Shown here: piece after piece, positions 1 through 20,100 of the stretch
How the letters are laid out: each line of letters begins with the position of its first letter
How positions within the stretch are numbered: position 1 is the first letter of the stretch
NCBI GenBank assembly: GCA_001655205.1
Contig: LPNZ01008925.1
Span: 1 to 64,000, forward strand
Direction of reading: 5' to 3'
Source of the DNA: Lenisia limosa
Lineage: Eukaryota; Breviatea
DNA length: 64,000 bases
Program-made: the position numbers and the translations under genes
Notes under the pieces: model-generated
Told to the model about the DNA's origin: nothing
Seen by the model: the letters and a program-made list of their open reading frames with translations, nothing else
Database searches by the model: none

Positions 1-249
1 CCCCCCCCCCCCCTCTAGCAACGTTGGCGTCCACTGCACCATGCCGCCGCCAGAGGCCATAAGAATGTTGTAGATATGCTTCTCGAAAAGGGGTGCACTG
101 TTCATCTCAAGACTCAGGTGGGAGACTCTTGAACTCATTGAACTGGTTCCTGTCTTGGCCACTTGACTGTTCAGGCTGACAAGACGGCTCTGGAGTATGC
201 TGCAGAATTCCCTGAAATTGCTGCTGCAATCACTGCCAAGACAAATTGA
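1..249 (+). CDS. Ankyrin-repeat protein, 3' end only
   Basis: This is the C-terminal part of a gene that begins before the window. The first exon reads in frame from about base 19 and encodes a typical ankyrin repeat containing PLHHAAARGHKNVVDMLLEK. A 57-nt intron (118-174, GTGGGA..TTCAG) follows, with TTGAC ten bases before its end. The last exon encodes ADKTALEYAAEF and a short Ala-rich helix and stops at TGA 247-249. Ankyrin repeats are protein-binding scaffolds, so no specific partner can be inferred. The poly-C at bases 1-13 is probably the edge of an assembly gap or the tail of an intron; the exon seems to begin after CTCTAG. The repeat family is certain; nothing else about the protein is. 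Confidence 0.8.
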
Positions 250-359
250 GGCTTTTTTATTTTATTTAATGTCTAGTCTGTATTGTAGTATTTAATGGAA
301 CTCTCGTGAGAGAAGCATATATAAGGACAAGGAAACAGTACCATAAGAACAAAACAATA

Positions 360-3934
<3,575 letters not shown>

Positions 3935-4234
3935 GCTCCTCAAAGGACGAAACTTCTTCCACAAATTTCTGACTTTACAACTTTACTTCTCTGTTAATAA
4001 TGTACTTACTAAACTCAAACTAAACTTCCAAAAAAGACCGAGAGACTCAAAAAAACATCCACAAACGAGTCACGGCCCGGGGAAACCTGGTGGCCCAGAG
4101 AACTCCTTTGAGACCACTGAAAAAACGAAAAAACATAGAAACAAACTAGAAAACAAATAAAAAAACAGCACTGAAAGAATCGTGCCAGAATCCAGTCTTG
4201 TTGCTGCTGGAGACATTTTTGACACAGAAGCACA

Positions 4235-7200
4235 ATGACGCCCTCTCTCTTCTTTTTTCCCTTTATTTTGTTCTTTTTATGTTTTCCCTTTCAATTATGG
4301 GCCTCCCAGGTGATCAGTGCTGGAACCTTCACCAAATGCCTCAAAACCTCAGGTTTGCGAAGTAAGTGGTGACTTTTTTTAAGAAACGGAGCCGTCTGAC
4401 TGCGTCAACAAGATTGTAACAACGGTTTGTTTTATTTATTAGTGCATGGGGCGTTTTGAGGCTGGGCTGACGGTTCAGTTGAGTATTCCTTTTGGAGCGC
4501 CCTCATCTACCGAGTCCTTGAGTTATAGTGTAAACAAGTAATCAAACATTGCCAAAACCTTACCTTTAAGAATTACTGATTCTGATGGGTCCGATTTAGA
4601 CCTTTTGGACGAGATTACCATAAATATTTCGGTGTCAGAACGTAAGCAGAAGGGGTGTTGCGTTTTGTTTCCTTGCTGTTAAGAACGTTAACTCCTCTGT
4701 AGTGTATTCGGACTACTACATTGACGCACTTTTTGTGAGGGGCTAACTCCGTTGCTTGTCTTTTTCTTTAGTGACTAACGATGCAGTCCACGGACTATTT
4801 GTACACGGAGGACGCTACTCAGCACACTGCATTTTGGAACTGTCCTGGAAATGTAAGGCAACACCTTGTTTGGTAGTAATGGAACTTATAGTCGATCTGC
4901 TGTTCCTGTGATGTGATGTCCAGTTCATTCATACGAAAAGGGTCATGTTCAACAATTTTGTAAGTTCTTCTGTGGTTGATTTACTTAAGGGATCTTCTCA
5001 TGATTACTGCGGCGTCATTCCAGCCAATCGGAACGGGGTTGATGTTGGTGTTTTCTGAGAGTACGTATGTCACTTTGCAGGTACAATGTTTTCAAAATAT
5101 ACAAACACGTAGACAACTACAATGTCGAAATAACGGTAGGAATCCTCGAAGCTATTCATTAGGTTATTTTACTCCTAACTTTTCAGGCGAATGTGAAGTT
5201 TGTGAATGGAACCGAAGAAACACAAACGGTAGGCTATTATCAATGATAATCTATTGATAGGTCTGTTTTTTCTGGGGGAGGGGATTTTTTTTAAAAAAAT
5301 AACAGTTTTAAAACATGAAAGTGATGAGGACTCTGCCAAATTATTCTCAATTATTTTATTTTGTACAAATAAATATATAATTGGAACATTTAGCTACCAA
5401 TTATTCGCTGCAATATTAGTTGGACAGGTATATTGCCATCAATAATAGTGATTAGGTTGTTCTTTCAGCTTCCAAACCGAAAGGGTCCACTTCGTTTTTC
5501 TCTGCTTCCACTCTTGGTGCGTTTTGCTTTTAATAAGCTAATATTCAGATATAACAATGGCCACAACTATCATCCAACCACCTCTTCTTTATAAGTACAT
5601 TGCTATTCCTCAAGAATTCGTAGTACCAGATGAACACAAGGTAAAAGCATGATTCAGCTTCTGACATTCAGAATACCATTCCTGACCTTCCGCTGATTGA
5701 TAGGATCATGATTTTTGACAATGAGGTTACTGAGGAAGGCGAATGCTCGAAGATCGGTTTGAGTACAAGGTAATTAACATTTCAGGAGTTAGTTTGGATA
5801 GCTATTTAAACCAAAATGCAGCTTGTGAATCTATTCGAGGTAATTGTATTGATAGGAATATTGCAGACTATGTGGAGGTATGTGTGCGTGATGGTTTTAC
5901 TTTGAAAGGAACATTTTGACATGCTGAAAGTTGGCTCCAAGAGTGATAAAGCCCTTTCATACTATGCAGATATAGGTTTGTTCTACCCGGGGATGTCGTT
6001 GTGTAATATTTAAGCCTACTTCAAAGCAACTAACAATAAGCCACACCTTTACATCAAAAACCCAAATGGTAAGCTCCTCTTGCTTTACTCACGGCACAGA
6101 AAACCAGTCTCTCATGATACCAATTGAAGTTGCAGCAGACAAGTTTACTTTTGAGCTTAACAAGTGGGTATTTTGACCTTGAGGTATTCTTTACTATCAG
6201 AGGAGAAGGTCGTATCCTTAATGTAGATGTGACGTCTTTCGAGTCTGCGAGCCGAGATGGGGTGGCTATTATCCGGGTGGGGGTGACGCATCAAGAAATG
6301 CATTAGAAACATGTCTTTATTTGGGATATAATACTAACCGATTTAGTATGAGAACATTAATGATGTCGACGCGGAGTTCACTGTTGGCATTAGGAACTGT
6401 GATTCAGGTGAGTCAGATGAGAGTTCACCCAAAAGGAGTCAACACGGTGGCGTCTCAAACCCTTTTCCTCAAAGCTGCTGGGGACACAGGAAGTACAGCC
6501 GATGTTTCATTCCTTCTTGCTGTCTCGTTTACCGAGGCTGATGAATATGAGTGTGAAGGTGAGGACCATCAAGCTCCTTGTCATTTTGTAGCCTATATTC
6601 TTGATTCGACTTATGAAAAGAATGATGCTGCTATATTCACATTTGACACTCTTGATGCCAACTTCACAGATGCGGTTAGCTGCCTCTCATTTTCTGGCTA
6701 TTCTTATTTGTTATTCGTTTTCTCTCCGCAATTCCAACTCTCTGACCCGGGTAGATAGCAGAAGCCGGCGTGAGTACTGGAGATGACTCGACTTTGGACC
6801 TTGCAGGTGGGACCTGCCTGGGTTCTTTCTAACGATTTAGTGGATTCTATTTTCTCCTCAGGAAGTTGTTCAGAGAAATGCTCAGGATTCATCACAAATA
6901 TTCCCTGCTTAGTGACAAACTTTTGCATTGGTGAACTCATCAATGCAGTTATTGTTCTGTTTTTCATTGGTATGCAAACTTCAACTTCCTCACCACGCAG
7001 TTATTGGTATCAAAATTTTGGTTATTGTTCTCAAGAAGTGCTGTAAGTCTGATGCTAACAAATTTGAAAAGAAAATGCTTCGTCTTGAAAAGCAAAAAGC
7101 CAAGTAGGTTGCCCCTTTGTTCTGATTGAAAGACGAGAAGTGATGCGAATGAAGCGAGAGAAGAACCAGGAACTTCGGAAAGGCAATTCAGTTGATTCGA

Positions 7201-8210
7201 TGACTCAGGCTGAAATCGAAGCTTTTATGTTCAAAATGAACCAAATGCGAAATGATCAGTTACCACCAAGTTACAAACAAATAGATCCCCAAGCGTTCAG
7301 CCCAATGAGGTCTTCGCCGCATCTGGAAGTCACCCCAAGTCATCAAGCTGTATGAAGAACTATAGTGTCACCATCCAGATTATGGCACAAATGAGGACTC
7401 CGCAAGTGTCACTTCCTCCAAACTATTCTCAAGTCACTCCTCAACAAACCCCACAACAAACACCACAACAAACACCAAGGATAGTACCCCAACAACTTGC
7501 TTCAAAGATAAAACCAACACCTTTCAGGAGTATTGCTGCGTCTCCTCCCGGTTTGTTGCAGTTTCTTACTGATTGTTGTAGTTGTTGATCCTCACCCACG
7601 TGATGCTGCCGAATCTCATGTTTGGTTTGTGGGCTACCTTACCCAGACCTTACCACATTTATTCTTTTTTCTGTTTGCTTTCGTCAGTTTGTACAACTAT
7701 TTAGGTCATATGGACGAGCTATTGAGAGGAAAATCCCTGTGTTCCTTCACATTGATGAAGATGGTTCAGATATGCTTCCGGTTTGTTGTTGCAATGGTTC
7801 CTTATTGTATAGGCGGCTACTGGTCCCAGATTCAGCATTGTTGGTCTTTTGCAGTATGGTGACGTTGACGAAAGTGGTACGTTTGGAGAATATAGTTTTA
7901 TTGTTTAGTGTACCCCCCAGATATCACGTTCAACTTCATCATCCCTAAGAGGTATCGATTCCAAGTAAGACTTTGGAGGCCTTTGCCTTGGGAATGTGCT
8001 ACTATGCTCACTCCTTAGAATAGAGTTGCTGTTGGCCACCAGGTTGTAGTACTTGAGGACCCCTTGCCACTTCCCAAACATATCACTGTATCCAATCTGG
8101 GAATGAGCGAGCTAGGTTTACTGACACGTGAGACCTCTAGGATTTTTGTTTTTGATAATCTTTCAGTCCGAAAACCGAAACATGGCTATCCCACCCTCAA
8201 CTTAAGCTAG
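4235..8210 (+). CDS. HAP2: HAP2/GCS1 gamete fusogen
   Basis: Type I membrane protein of the HAP2-GCS1 family, the class II-fold fusogen that merges gamete membranes. The start is ATG 4235, followed by a hydrophobic signal peptide (MTPSLFFFPFILFFLCFP). Family landmarks appear in order across many short exons: an SAGTFTKCL start of the ectodomain, NITDSDGSDLDLLDEITI-like text near 4570-4625, NCPGNSICCSCD near 4840-4920 (the GFCCSC-type cluster), YNVFKIY near 5080, GECSKIGLS near 5740 (equivalent to the ECNKIGV motif), DVTSFESASRDG near 6230, and a Cys-rich segment near 6860-6935. A transmembrane helix spans about 6940-7035 and ends in VIVLKKCCK. The tail has a charged helix, (QQTP) repeats near 7440-7485 and a further 200-base-scale globular-looking part to TAG 8208-8210. 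I inferred exon joins by eye; the last exons are the least certain. Divergent from NVL. Confidence 0.88.
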
Positions 8211-9577
8211 TTAATTATATATTTAAGGTTGTGTAATTAGGATTTTATTTTTTTTTGTCTTGTATAATAGTTGTAACATACCATCAACAATGTACTTTTA
8301 AGATTGATATGAGGTGGTTTCCTGACGTTTTTAACAGTATGGTGATAGAGTTATTACTTCACCCACATTCTGGTAAATAATGACGTTCATTTGACTTTGA
8401 ATAGTTTTCAACCCTCGGGGATACTGCTCGTTTCGGTTATTATCCGGATTGGAGAACTGGGCTGGGTCTATTGGGTAAATGGGGGAAACGAATCAAACTG
8501 TTTGTGTTTCATTTGCAGCTTTGTGCTCAGCAATCTAGATACATAAGACTTGCACCAAGACAAACAAAGTTCTCCATCGCGGTCAAACGGTCTGATCTGG
8601 CCAAGTAGACAAGGTGAAGCTGGAAGTCATTGAGGTACTCCTTCAGTATGGCCTCGCAAGATGAGCGTTTCTTGAAAGGGTGACATTTGAAAAACTCATT
8701 TTCATTTTTTAAAAATATTCAATAGCATTAGAACAAGCCCCCTCCCACCATTCCCCCCCAGCTCAAAAAGTCGGATTAAAAGCTGGAGTCTGCTTAATTT
8801 TTCTTAACAAGTTTATACAATTATTGTTCTGGGGCGGACAAATGTATAATTTTGAGTTTAATCGTTTCCGTGAGATTATTAGCTGAATTCCTTTATAGGG
8901 CGCAGTAATGTCTCTGTTCTACACCACTTTGTGAAATTATCATCTAAGTTAATAGAATTTAGCACTTTCTATGGGTGATTTTAGACTTGAAAACTATACG
9001 ATTTGAACAATATTTCAGAAAAAGCAAATACCTAGAAAACGACAAAATAATAATATTTTCCAATTCCCTTGGAGTTCAGAAAAGTGTATATTTCTTGCAA
9101 TGTTTCAAAGCGGGCGAAATTCCAAAAAACATTGTTTTCGCAATTTAAGCAGACTCCCGCTTTAAACACCTTTTTGATCCTATTTACATCTGATCCAATA
9201 TCTTATACTACTATTTATACAATTGAAAACGCCCTCGGGCCCTTGGATCACCATAATCATTCAAGCCACTACCATTTATTCTAAGTCCCGCCCACCCTTG
9301 ATTGTATTCGCCTCCTCCATCGTTCCCCCACCTTAAAGATAAATGAAAATAGAAATGGCCAACTTTTCGAATCAAGTAAGTTAATAGCCTTTTTTTAAAG
9401 ATTTCAGAAGCATCAATTTTATCAATCACTTTTCTCAAAATATATTCTTTGCGATATGTAGCCTCTTGGAAGTTATAAAAGAACTTGCAAACCCATCTCG
9501 ACTTCAGATAACACACTCAGCGCATAGTTCAGGTAGTGCTTTTTATCCAAACTAAATGTCAACAAGAAAAAACCAGC
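8211..9577. other. Intergenic stretch, no convincing gene
   Basis: AT-rich DNA downstream of HAP2. Around 8404-8610 two exon-like pieces can be read (ending in SIAVKRSDLAK and a TAG), separated by a GTAAAT..TGCAG intron. They do not match anything I know and could be an alternative 3' end of the HAP2 transcript. From 8700 to 9500 I see no exon on either strand. Confidence 0.5.
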
Positions 9578-10115
9578 TCACTCAGTCAACATATCTCCCA
9601 GTGGTGGTAAGGGTAAGAAGACATTGTCAGGAGCGATTGGGTGGAAAGTTGGATCCATAAGTGGTTCCGGTAAAGGAAGATTCAAGTCGGGTTTTGAAAT
9701 GGGAACAGAAAGCGGGGGAGGTAGAGGAAGCGGGGGCACCTCTAGTCATGATGAATAACGAATACTCATATATACACATTAAAGAGAGCAGCCAACCATA
9801 TTGGATAGGGGAATACACTTTGGACGGATCTAGCTGGTGTCTTGGGATGGGGGGGAGGTCTTCCCCTTTCCTCTTCAACACCCTCTCAACAAGCTTTTTA
9901 AATTAAAAGGTATCATTAAGTACAAACTGGAGCTTTTGGTTGTGTATCAGGGGATTCCACATTCGACAAGTCGTGAAGTGGTTCAATTTCACTGTCCGGC
10001 ACTGGGATTAAATTGACACTTTCACCTACACGTTCAACCAAAAAGCCAACCAACCTGTCTGCTCCTGATGAGGGAAGAGACGGAGAGGGAAAGGATCCAT
10101 CCTACTGGCAACTGA
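9578..10115 (-). CDS. Proline-rich protein of unknown function (partial model)
   Basis: I do not recognise this protein. Three consecutive minus-strand exons read cleanly. The first, near 9950-10110, contains LPSSGADRLVGFLVERVGES and then an acidic part with LIPVPDSEIEPLHDLSNVES. A short basic exon near 9815-9885 has RKGEDLPPIPRHQLDPSKVY. A proline-rich C terminus near 9580-9755 has VPPLPLPPPLSVP and FLPLPPLGDMLTE, then TGA at 9578-9580. They are separated by short introns like those of neighbouring genes. The 5' end is not settled: possible upstream coding near 10240-10330 (GWFKGKLVGCLAGLLRR) could not be joined in frame. The composition suggests a largely disordered protein. Low similarity expectations make this an orphan candidate. 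Confidence 0.5.
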
Positions 10116-10983
10116 TTTGATGCAGTGGTCCTGGGTAGAACCTATGTGGTGCTGTAAGGTGACAATAAGAATTGAACAAACAAAAGTATTACAAATGAGA
10201 AAGTATGGAATAAACGCGTTCTTGACTCAAATGCTCTGTAAAGAGTGTACTGCTGTAACCTTCTCAACAATCCCGCCAAACAACCAACAAGTTTACCCTT
10301 GAACCAACCTGAAAGCCAAGGAAAACCTTATTATTATATAACTAATGGGCGGCCAGTCTCATGGAGAACAAAGAAAATATATATGCTTGGGGGAATGAGG
10401 AGGGAGGGAAGGAGGAACCGGAGGCAAACCACACAACAACCTGAGAAGCTTGTTGGTAGAGCAACTTTGCACACTATGAGCAACAAGGGTGTTTGCTTCC
10501 TTCTCTGCCTTAAATCTACGTGCTGACTGGAGTTAAAACAATATTGGTTTTTTTTGGGGGAAAAACAAAGAAGCTGCCAGAATATATTCGGCACAAGAGA
10601 ACACTGTAAAGGCGCACCCCCACAATTTTAAAGGCGCACCTCCCATCCCATTCCCACCTCCTCCCCCACTGACATGCTGACATATCATATCTATACATTT
10701 CATCCAGCGGACATCCCCTCTAGCCAGCCGTCCTCCTCTTCAAACACACATCAACATACATACGAACGGCACATTAACACGGTTTTCGAAAAACAATATA
10801 TAAATTGAAATCGTATTTCAAATTCTTCTTAGTAAACTCAAGACTTTTGGTGTAGTTGTGTCATTTGCTGTTTTTATTGTTTTGCTTTCCTAGAAGGTGT
10901 CACTTCGATTCCTGGATTTGCTCATTTAAAAATTTTAAAATCTACAAGTAATCAAAAGTAATCATAATTATGGGGTTGGTTTG
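10116..10983. other. Intergenic / possible 5' exons of the proline-rich gene
   Basis: No firm coding region. The AAAGGCGCACC motif occurs twice near 10609 and 10633. The segment 10980-11001 just upstream of the ankyrin start is a GAAAAT repeat that also supplies several in-frame ATG codons. Confidence 0.4.
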
Positions 10984-12495
10984 ATGAAAATGAAAATGAA
11001 AATGTCAGCAGTAACAACAAAAAGAACAGTTGACGACTTGGTTGATGACAATGACGAAAGGGAATCAGTCAGTAAACTTGTTTATTTTAACCCTGTACCA
11101 GGCCTTGCATTTAGCATGCGAGAGTGGCGACCTACAATGTGTCCAAGAAGCAGTTAACAATGGTACCAATTGTGAGGCTGTTAGATCTTTGGTTGGTTCA
11201 CTTTGATAATAAAAAACAAGAGAAGGACTCCCCTTCATATTGCCACACTTTTTGGGCACGTGGAAATAGTTAGCTATCTAGTCACTCAAGGGTGCACACA
11301 AAAGCTTGATGATATGGTAGCGGCAGGGAGTGTTGGTTTATTTTTTAGAGTATGACACCGATGAATTATGCGTGTGAAAAGGGATTCAATTCAATTGGTT
11401 TGTTACATCATGTCTGTTTTACGAAGTAGTCAAGATACTGCATGAAAGCGAGTCTGGTATTTCCTATGGATGGGTGGGACCATAGTGTTCTTATGTTTTA
11501 GGAACCTCTTGTTTCAGCTTGTGAATATGGTCAACTTGAAACTGCTAAACTGTTACTCAGTTTGGGCTATGAAGTTGACTATGAACCGGATGTGAGTAAT
11601 TTCACCCTCATAGTATAGACAGGGCAAACGGCGTTGTTTTGGGCGAGTACTCGCGGCCACCTTGATGTTGTTCGCCTTCTTGTTGACTCTGGGGCCGACG
11701 TGAATACTGTTGACATCAATGTTTGTGAGTGTGTACTTTGGAGGAATGCAGGGGTTCGCTCTGATTCGTCAGGGACAGACTCCCCTCTTTTTTGCAAGTC
11801 AGAATGGTGAAGTGGAGGTTATGAAGTACCTTGTTGACAAAGGAGCTTCATTTGAGTGTGTTGATCATTTGGTATGCGGAATCTTCATGATAAGTTGGTG
11901 GTGAAATGGAACTGAATTTATTTGAGCGTGTGGGGTACAGTTAATCTGGTGAGGGTGGGGAAATCCTATAATCCAGGACCATTATTATGAATATGATATT
12001 TAGTACTTATCCCGAATTCTGAAAACTCAGGAACAATCACCCCTGACGGTATCGTGTGAGTACGGTCACATGCCGGCTGTGCAATATCTAATTGGTCTGG
12101 GTGTGGACTACAGAAAGACTGATGATGAAGTTGGTGCAAATGGCTTTGTGTAAACTCTTAGGGTCGAACAGCCCTCCATGCGGCAAGCGAGGGAGGAAGT
12201 CTGGATGTTGTCAAGCTGCTTATTGAGCTTGGAGTGGATTTGGACTGCCAAGACGAGGAGGTTGTTTGAGGGAGATTGTCATCACGATTTAGGGGACAAC
12301 AGCTTTTGGTTGTGCCTGGTCAAGTGGCCATCAGGATGTTGTGATCTATTTTCTGAGTATCGGTGCTGATATTGGGAGCGGTTTGGAGAATGTGGGCTCA
12401 TCAACATTTCTTGTGTCATCCTTTTTACACTTACCATTACCATTGTTCAGGATTCTGCGCTTCTATGTGCCATTTTGTTTGACACATTGATCTAG
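10984..12495 (+). CDS. Ankyrin-repeat protein with about one repeat per exon
   Basis: The start ATG at 10984 is followed by three more in-frame ATGs in a GAAAAT repeat; the mature start may be MSAVTTKRTVDD at 11002. About nine ankyrin repeats follow, each on its own exon: ALHLACESGDLQCVQEAV, TPLHIATLFGHVEIVSYLV, TPMNYACEKGF.., PLVSACEYGQLETAKLLL, TALFWASTRGHLDVVRLLV, TPLFFASQNGEVEVMKYLV, SPLTVSCEYGHMPAVQYLI, TALHAASEGGSLDVVKLLI, TAFGCAWSSGHQDVVIYFL, then a short DSALLCAILFDTLI ending at TAG 12493-12495. Introns fall at the start of each GxTPLH unit. There are no other domains, so it is probably a binding scaffold. It is convergent with the HisRS gene. The 33-residue periodicity makes the model secure except for the middle exon near 11345-11460, which is split by an extra intron. 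Confidence 0.9.
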
Positions 12496-12777
12496 TAATA
12501 CACTGCCTTGTCCAACAATTGGCTAAAAATTTTCATACATAATAAATCTAAACTCCATAGTCCCACACGATTTCCTGCAATTACGGTGTGAAAACTCGGG
12601 AAAACGAAAGAATGTAAAATAATTAAACCCACTACCCCAACCTGACATCTCAGGGTTGACTGACTGAATGGATTGAAGCTCTTTGGGCTTGTTGGATATA
12701 ATATGCTATCTTCCTTCACTGTTTTGACACTACCTCATTATAACCATGACAAGAAATTGAATAGTTAACACAGTAGT

Positions 12778-16925
<4,148 letters not shown>

Positions 16926-17165
16926 TCTTACTTGCACCGGTTTTATATAACACTGCAATAGACCACAAAGAAGATACAGATAAAAAGACATAATATTACA
17001 AAAACCCAATTCAAATATCCCTACCGGCGCCGGGCCTTCCTTGGTTTTGGTGGACAAAAAATCAAACTATGAAAATTCTAGAGTTATTTCAGTGTATATT
17101 TTATGTAAAGTCACATAACGTTTTCCCTTGAGTGATTGAGAAAGGAACTGATGATTCAGTAAAGA

Positions 17166-20100
17166 ATGGGGTCGCTTTTTGAATCTCTAAGCGAGTCCCA
17201 GAACAAGGAAGTACCTTCAAGTGGTTCACTATTCAAAGATAATATCCCTCCTCACCATGAGTCAGCAAAAGACCCTGAATGTTCGGAGCTGTCGAAAATG
17301 CTCTGTAATACTCTCTTTGTTCAAAGCAAAGGACCTTCATCAAGTGATCTACTAGCCCAATGTGCAGCCGAGGGTGCAAATGCACCAAAAAGCACAACTT
17401 TTTCGAAGAGTTCTCCTAGAAAGCCTTCCAGTGCCTCTCCTCGTTTAACAGCCTCTCCTCGCACTTCCTCCCCATATGCACCAAAGGATCCTCTTGATTG
17501 TCTCCAGACTTCAGCTGTGACGCTCAAGTATGTTTCAGTTTTGTGGTGACTTTTTAGCCCAACGGATGGACGGACATACTACTCCAGCAAAGAAATGATT
17601 GCAATTGGAAGATCAGCTTTGAAGCTGAAACCCCTTGGGCTTGATGATTTCTTGTCCCCATCGTAAGTCACAATCTATTTTGGATGATGTTAACTGTTCA
17701 TTAGATTGAATATTTCTCTCCCCAAAAGTTGGAGCTCACCAAAAAACAATTCTGGTAAGTGCAAAAGAGTTTTAACTTTAATCTTTCCGAGTAAAAGTGT
17801 TAGAACTGGCATCGAAGACTAAATGGCAACCGCGTGAACGACCAGAAAGCAGATTTGAGAGGCCTGAACGATCTTCGTAAGAACATATCAACTTGCTTTT
17901 GTTAATTTCACTAGACGTGAGCCCCCTCGTACTAAGAGCAAAAACAGCTGGATTCTATCTAAATCAGAGTATGATTGGGTCTTGAGTAGTTTAGCGAACG
18001 GGATTGAACGGGTGTATGTATCAAATAGTATAAAAAATTTACAAAGTTATCCTCTGTCCAAAGCTGTCAATACCGTGTATTAATGAGTAAAGTAAGAAGT
18101 TTGATCTGGAGCGTGAGAAGATCAAGGCGTCAACACATCAAGACAGTTACCTCAAAGAAGACGAGGAACTTCCTGAATGGGCAGACTTCGACATGATGGG
18201 TGAAATGAATGAAGAGGAGTGGCAGCCCATGTGTATGAGGGTAAAATGCACTGGTATATTAGCAGTTTATACAGAGTGAATTTGCCTTTTTCATAATACT
18301 GTCTTATAATTTTAGCACTTGATGTGATGGAGCAAGAACGGTTGAAGTATTTTGAACAACTGGGAAAGAAAGTACCAAGTAGGGTGGAAATTTTAAATGT
18401 TTTTTTATTTTCTAGCTCGTAAAGGAGCAACCGAGTCTGACGAAGAGGAGAAAGAGGAGAAAACAGTTGACCCAGGTTTTGACCTCCTTTCGGCCCTTCA
18501 GGTTTGGACGACTGAGTGCACAACTCTGACTTACACCGTAGAACTCAGCACCAACCGATATACCTGTTGAGCCACTCGAGCCATCCCCGACAAGCGAGAC
18601 TATTGTTTCAGGTACTATCACTGAGGCTGAATTACTCGGACATGCGCCGTCAGAAAACACTGATCGTGGGGGTGGGGGCATTTGTATTGATGTTTTTTCT
18701 GCGGATAATTTGGTTTGTGTTTTCTCTGAAGATGTCTTAAGTTCGTAACCTGGTTCTGTTTAGAACAAGCAACGATCGATCATGATCTACATCTTGATGA
18801 TGATAGTACCACTGATCTTTTGTCGATGCTTCGAGCCAACTCCGGGGCTGAGGCATCATCTCGCCAAAGCTCTCGATTCTCTGCGTTCTTTGCGGGTGCG
18901 TTGGTGTTCATACAAGAAAAGTGAATTTCCGGTATTTTTGCGAGAAAAAAAAAAAAAAAAATACACTGCAACAAGTTAACGATATCGACATTCAGAAGTA
19001 AATTTAGGGGGAACCTCTCCTTCGCATCCTCACATTGCAGAAGAAACTGTTCCTAAGAAGGCCGAAGAAAAGAAGGATTTAACTTCAATGCTTAAAAGTT
19101 TGAAAGAACCTGAGAGGAAGGTTTGTTCATTTGGGACTGTACGTGCTTATCCTGTAGGAAGTGGTTGAGGTAGCTCCTCCATCAGATTTGGTAGAACCAA
19201 TTCCCGCCGCTATTGACCAGCCGCTGCAGCCGAAGCAGGAAGAGGTCTCTCCCGATGTTGATGAAGTTCTCCAAAACCTGTCGATGCCTATATCAGATGC
19301 ATTGCGCCATGCCACACCAATGTCGACCGACCCGGTGCCACTGACTCATGGCGACCCCGCATACGGCCGCGTTGCCACCAAACAAGCTAATGACGCCATG
19401 CAGTCGCAGATCAACGATGCAATGCGGTACGAAGCGCTCAAGAAACAGCAAATACAGCAGGCCCGCCATATGCAGCAGCAATATAGATACCAGAAGCATC
19501 AGTATCAGGGACATTATGCCCAACCCCAACCCCAGGTGTATTACACTCAAACACCCCCAACACAGCATATCTATCAGCAGTCGCAACAGCAGGTTTTACA
19601 ACAACAAATGATGCAGCAACAACAGGCTCACCACCAGCCGATCCATATTTACAAACAACAGTACAGCCCTGAGGAGTATGGGCGAAACTTACCGCGGCCT
19701 GGGCAGATCACTCCGAATGTACCAGGCTCAAACATCACCCTTGAGCAGGAGGGTTCTGCAATTCTTTCCAAGTTCATTCCATCGCAACAAGTATGTTGGT
19801 GTCGGGTAATTGGTGCTTTTTTTTTGGTTTGACATGTTCAGAGGCGCATTGTGCCAAATGTGCCCCAACCGATGTCATCAAATCACTCTAGGTACACAAG
19901 ATGGTTTTTTTTGAAAAGTAACTGTTCCTGATGTAACATTACTCACATGATAGGCGCCGGCACCAAAGACGACAACTGACCTCCAAGGTGTCGATGGTAG
20001 GCCCCTTTTTCTCAATCGGATTGATCTCTCTAGACTTCTGCTCCTGATGGCTACCCCACTCAACATCAATATTTCTCTCAAGTCCCCTCTCCTGGTGTAT

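Noticed and set aside
8404-8612. Independent gene downstream of HAP2
   Set aside because: Only two short exon-like pieces with no recognisable motif; left as unassigned.
10609-10650. AAAGGCGCACC direct repeat as a regulatory element
   Set aside because: Only two short copies in low-complexity pyrimidine-rich DNA; no positional logic.
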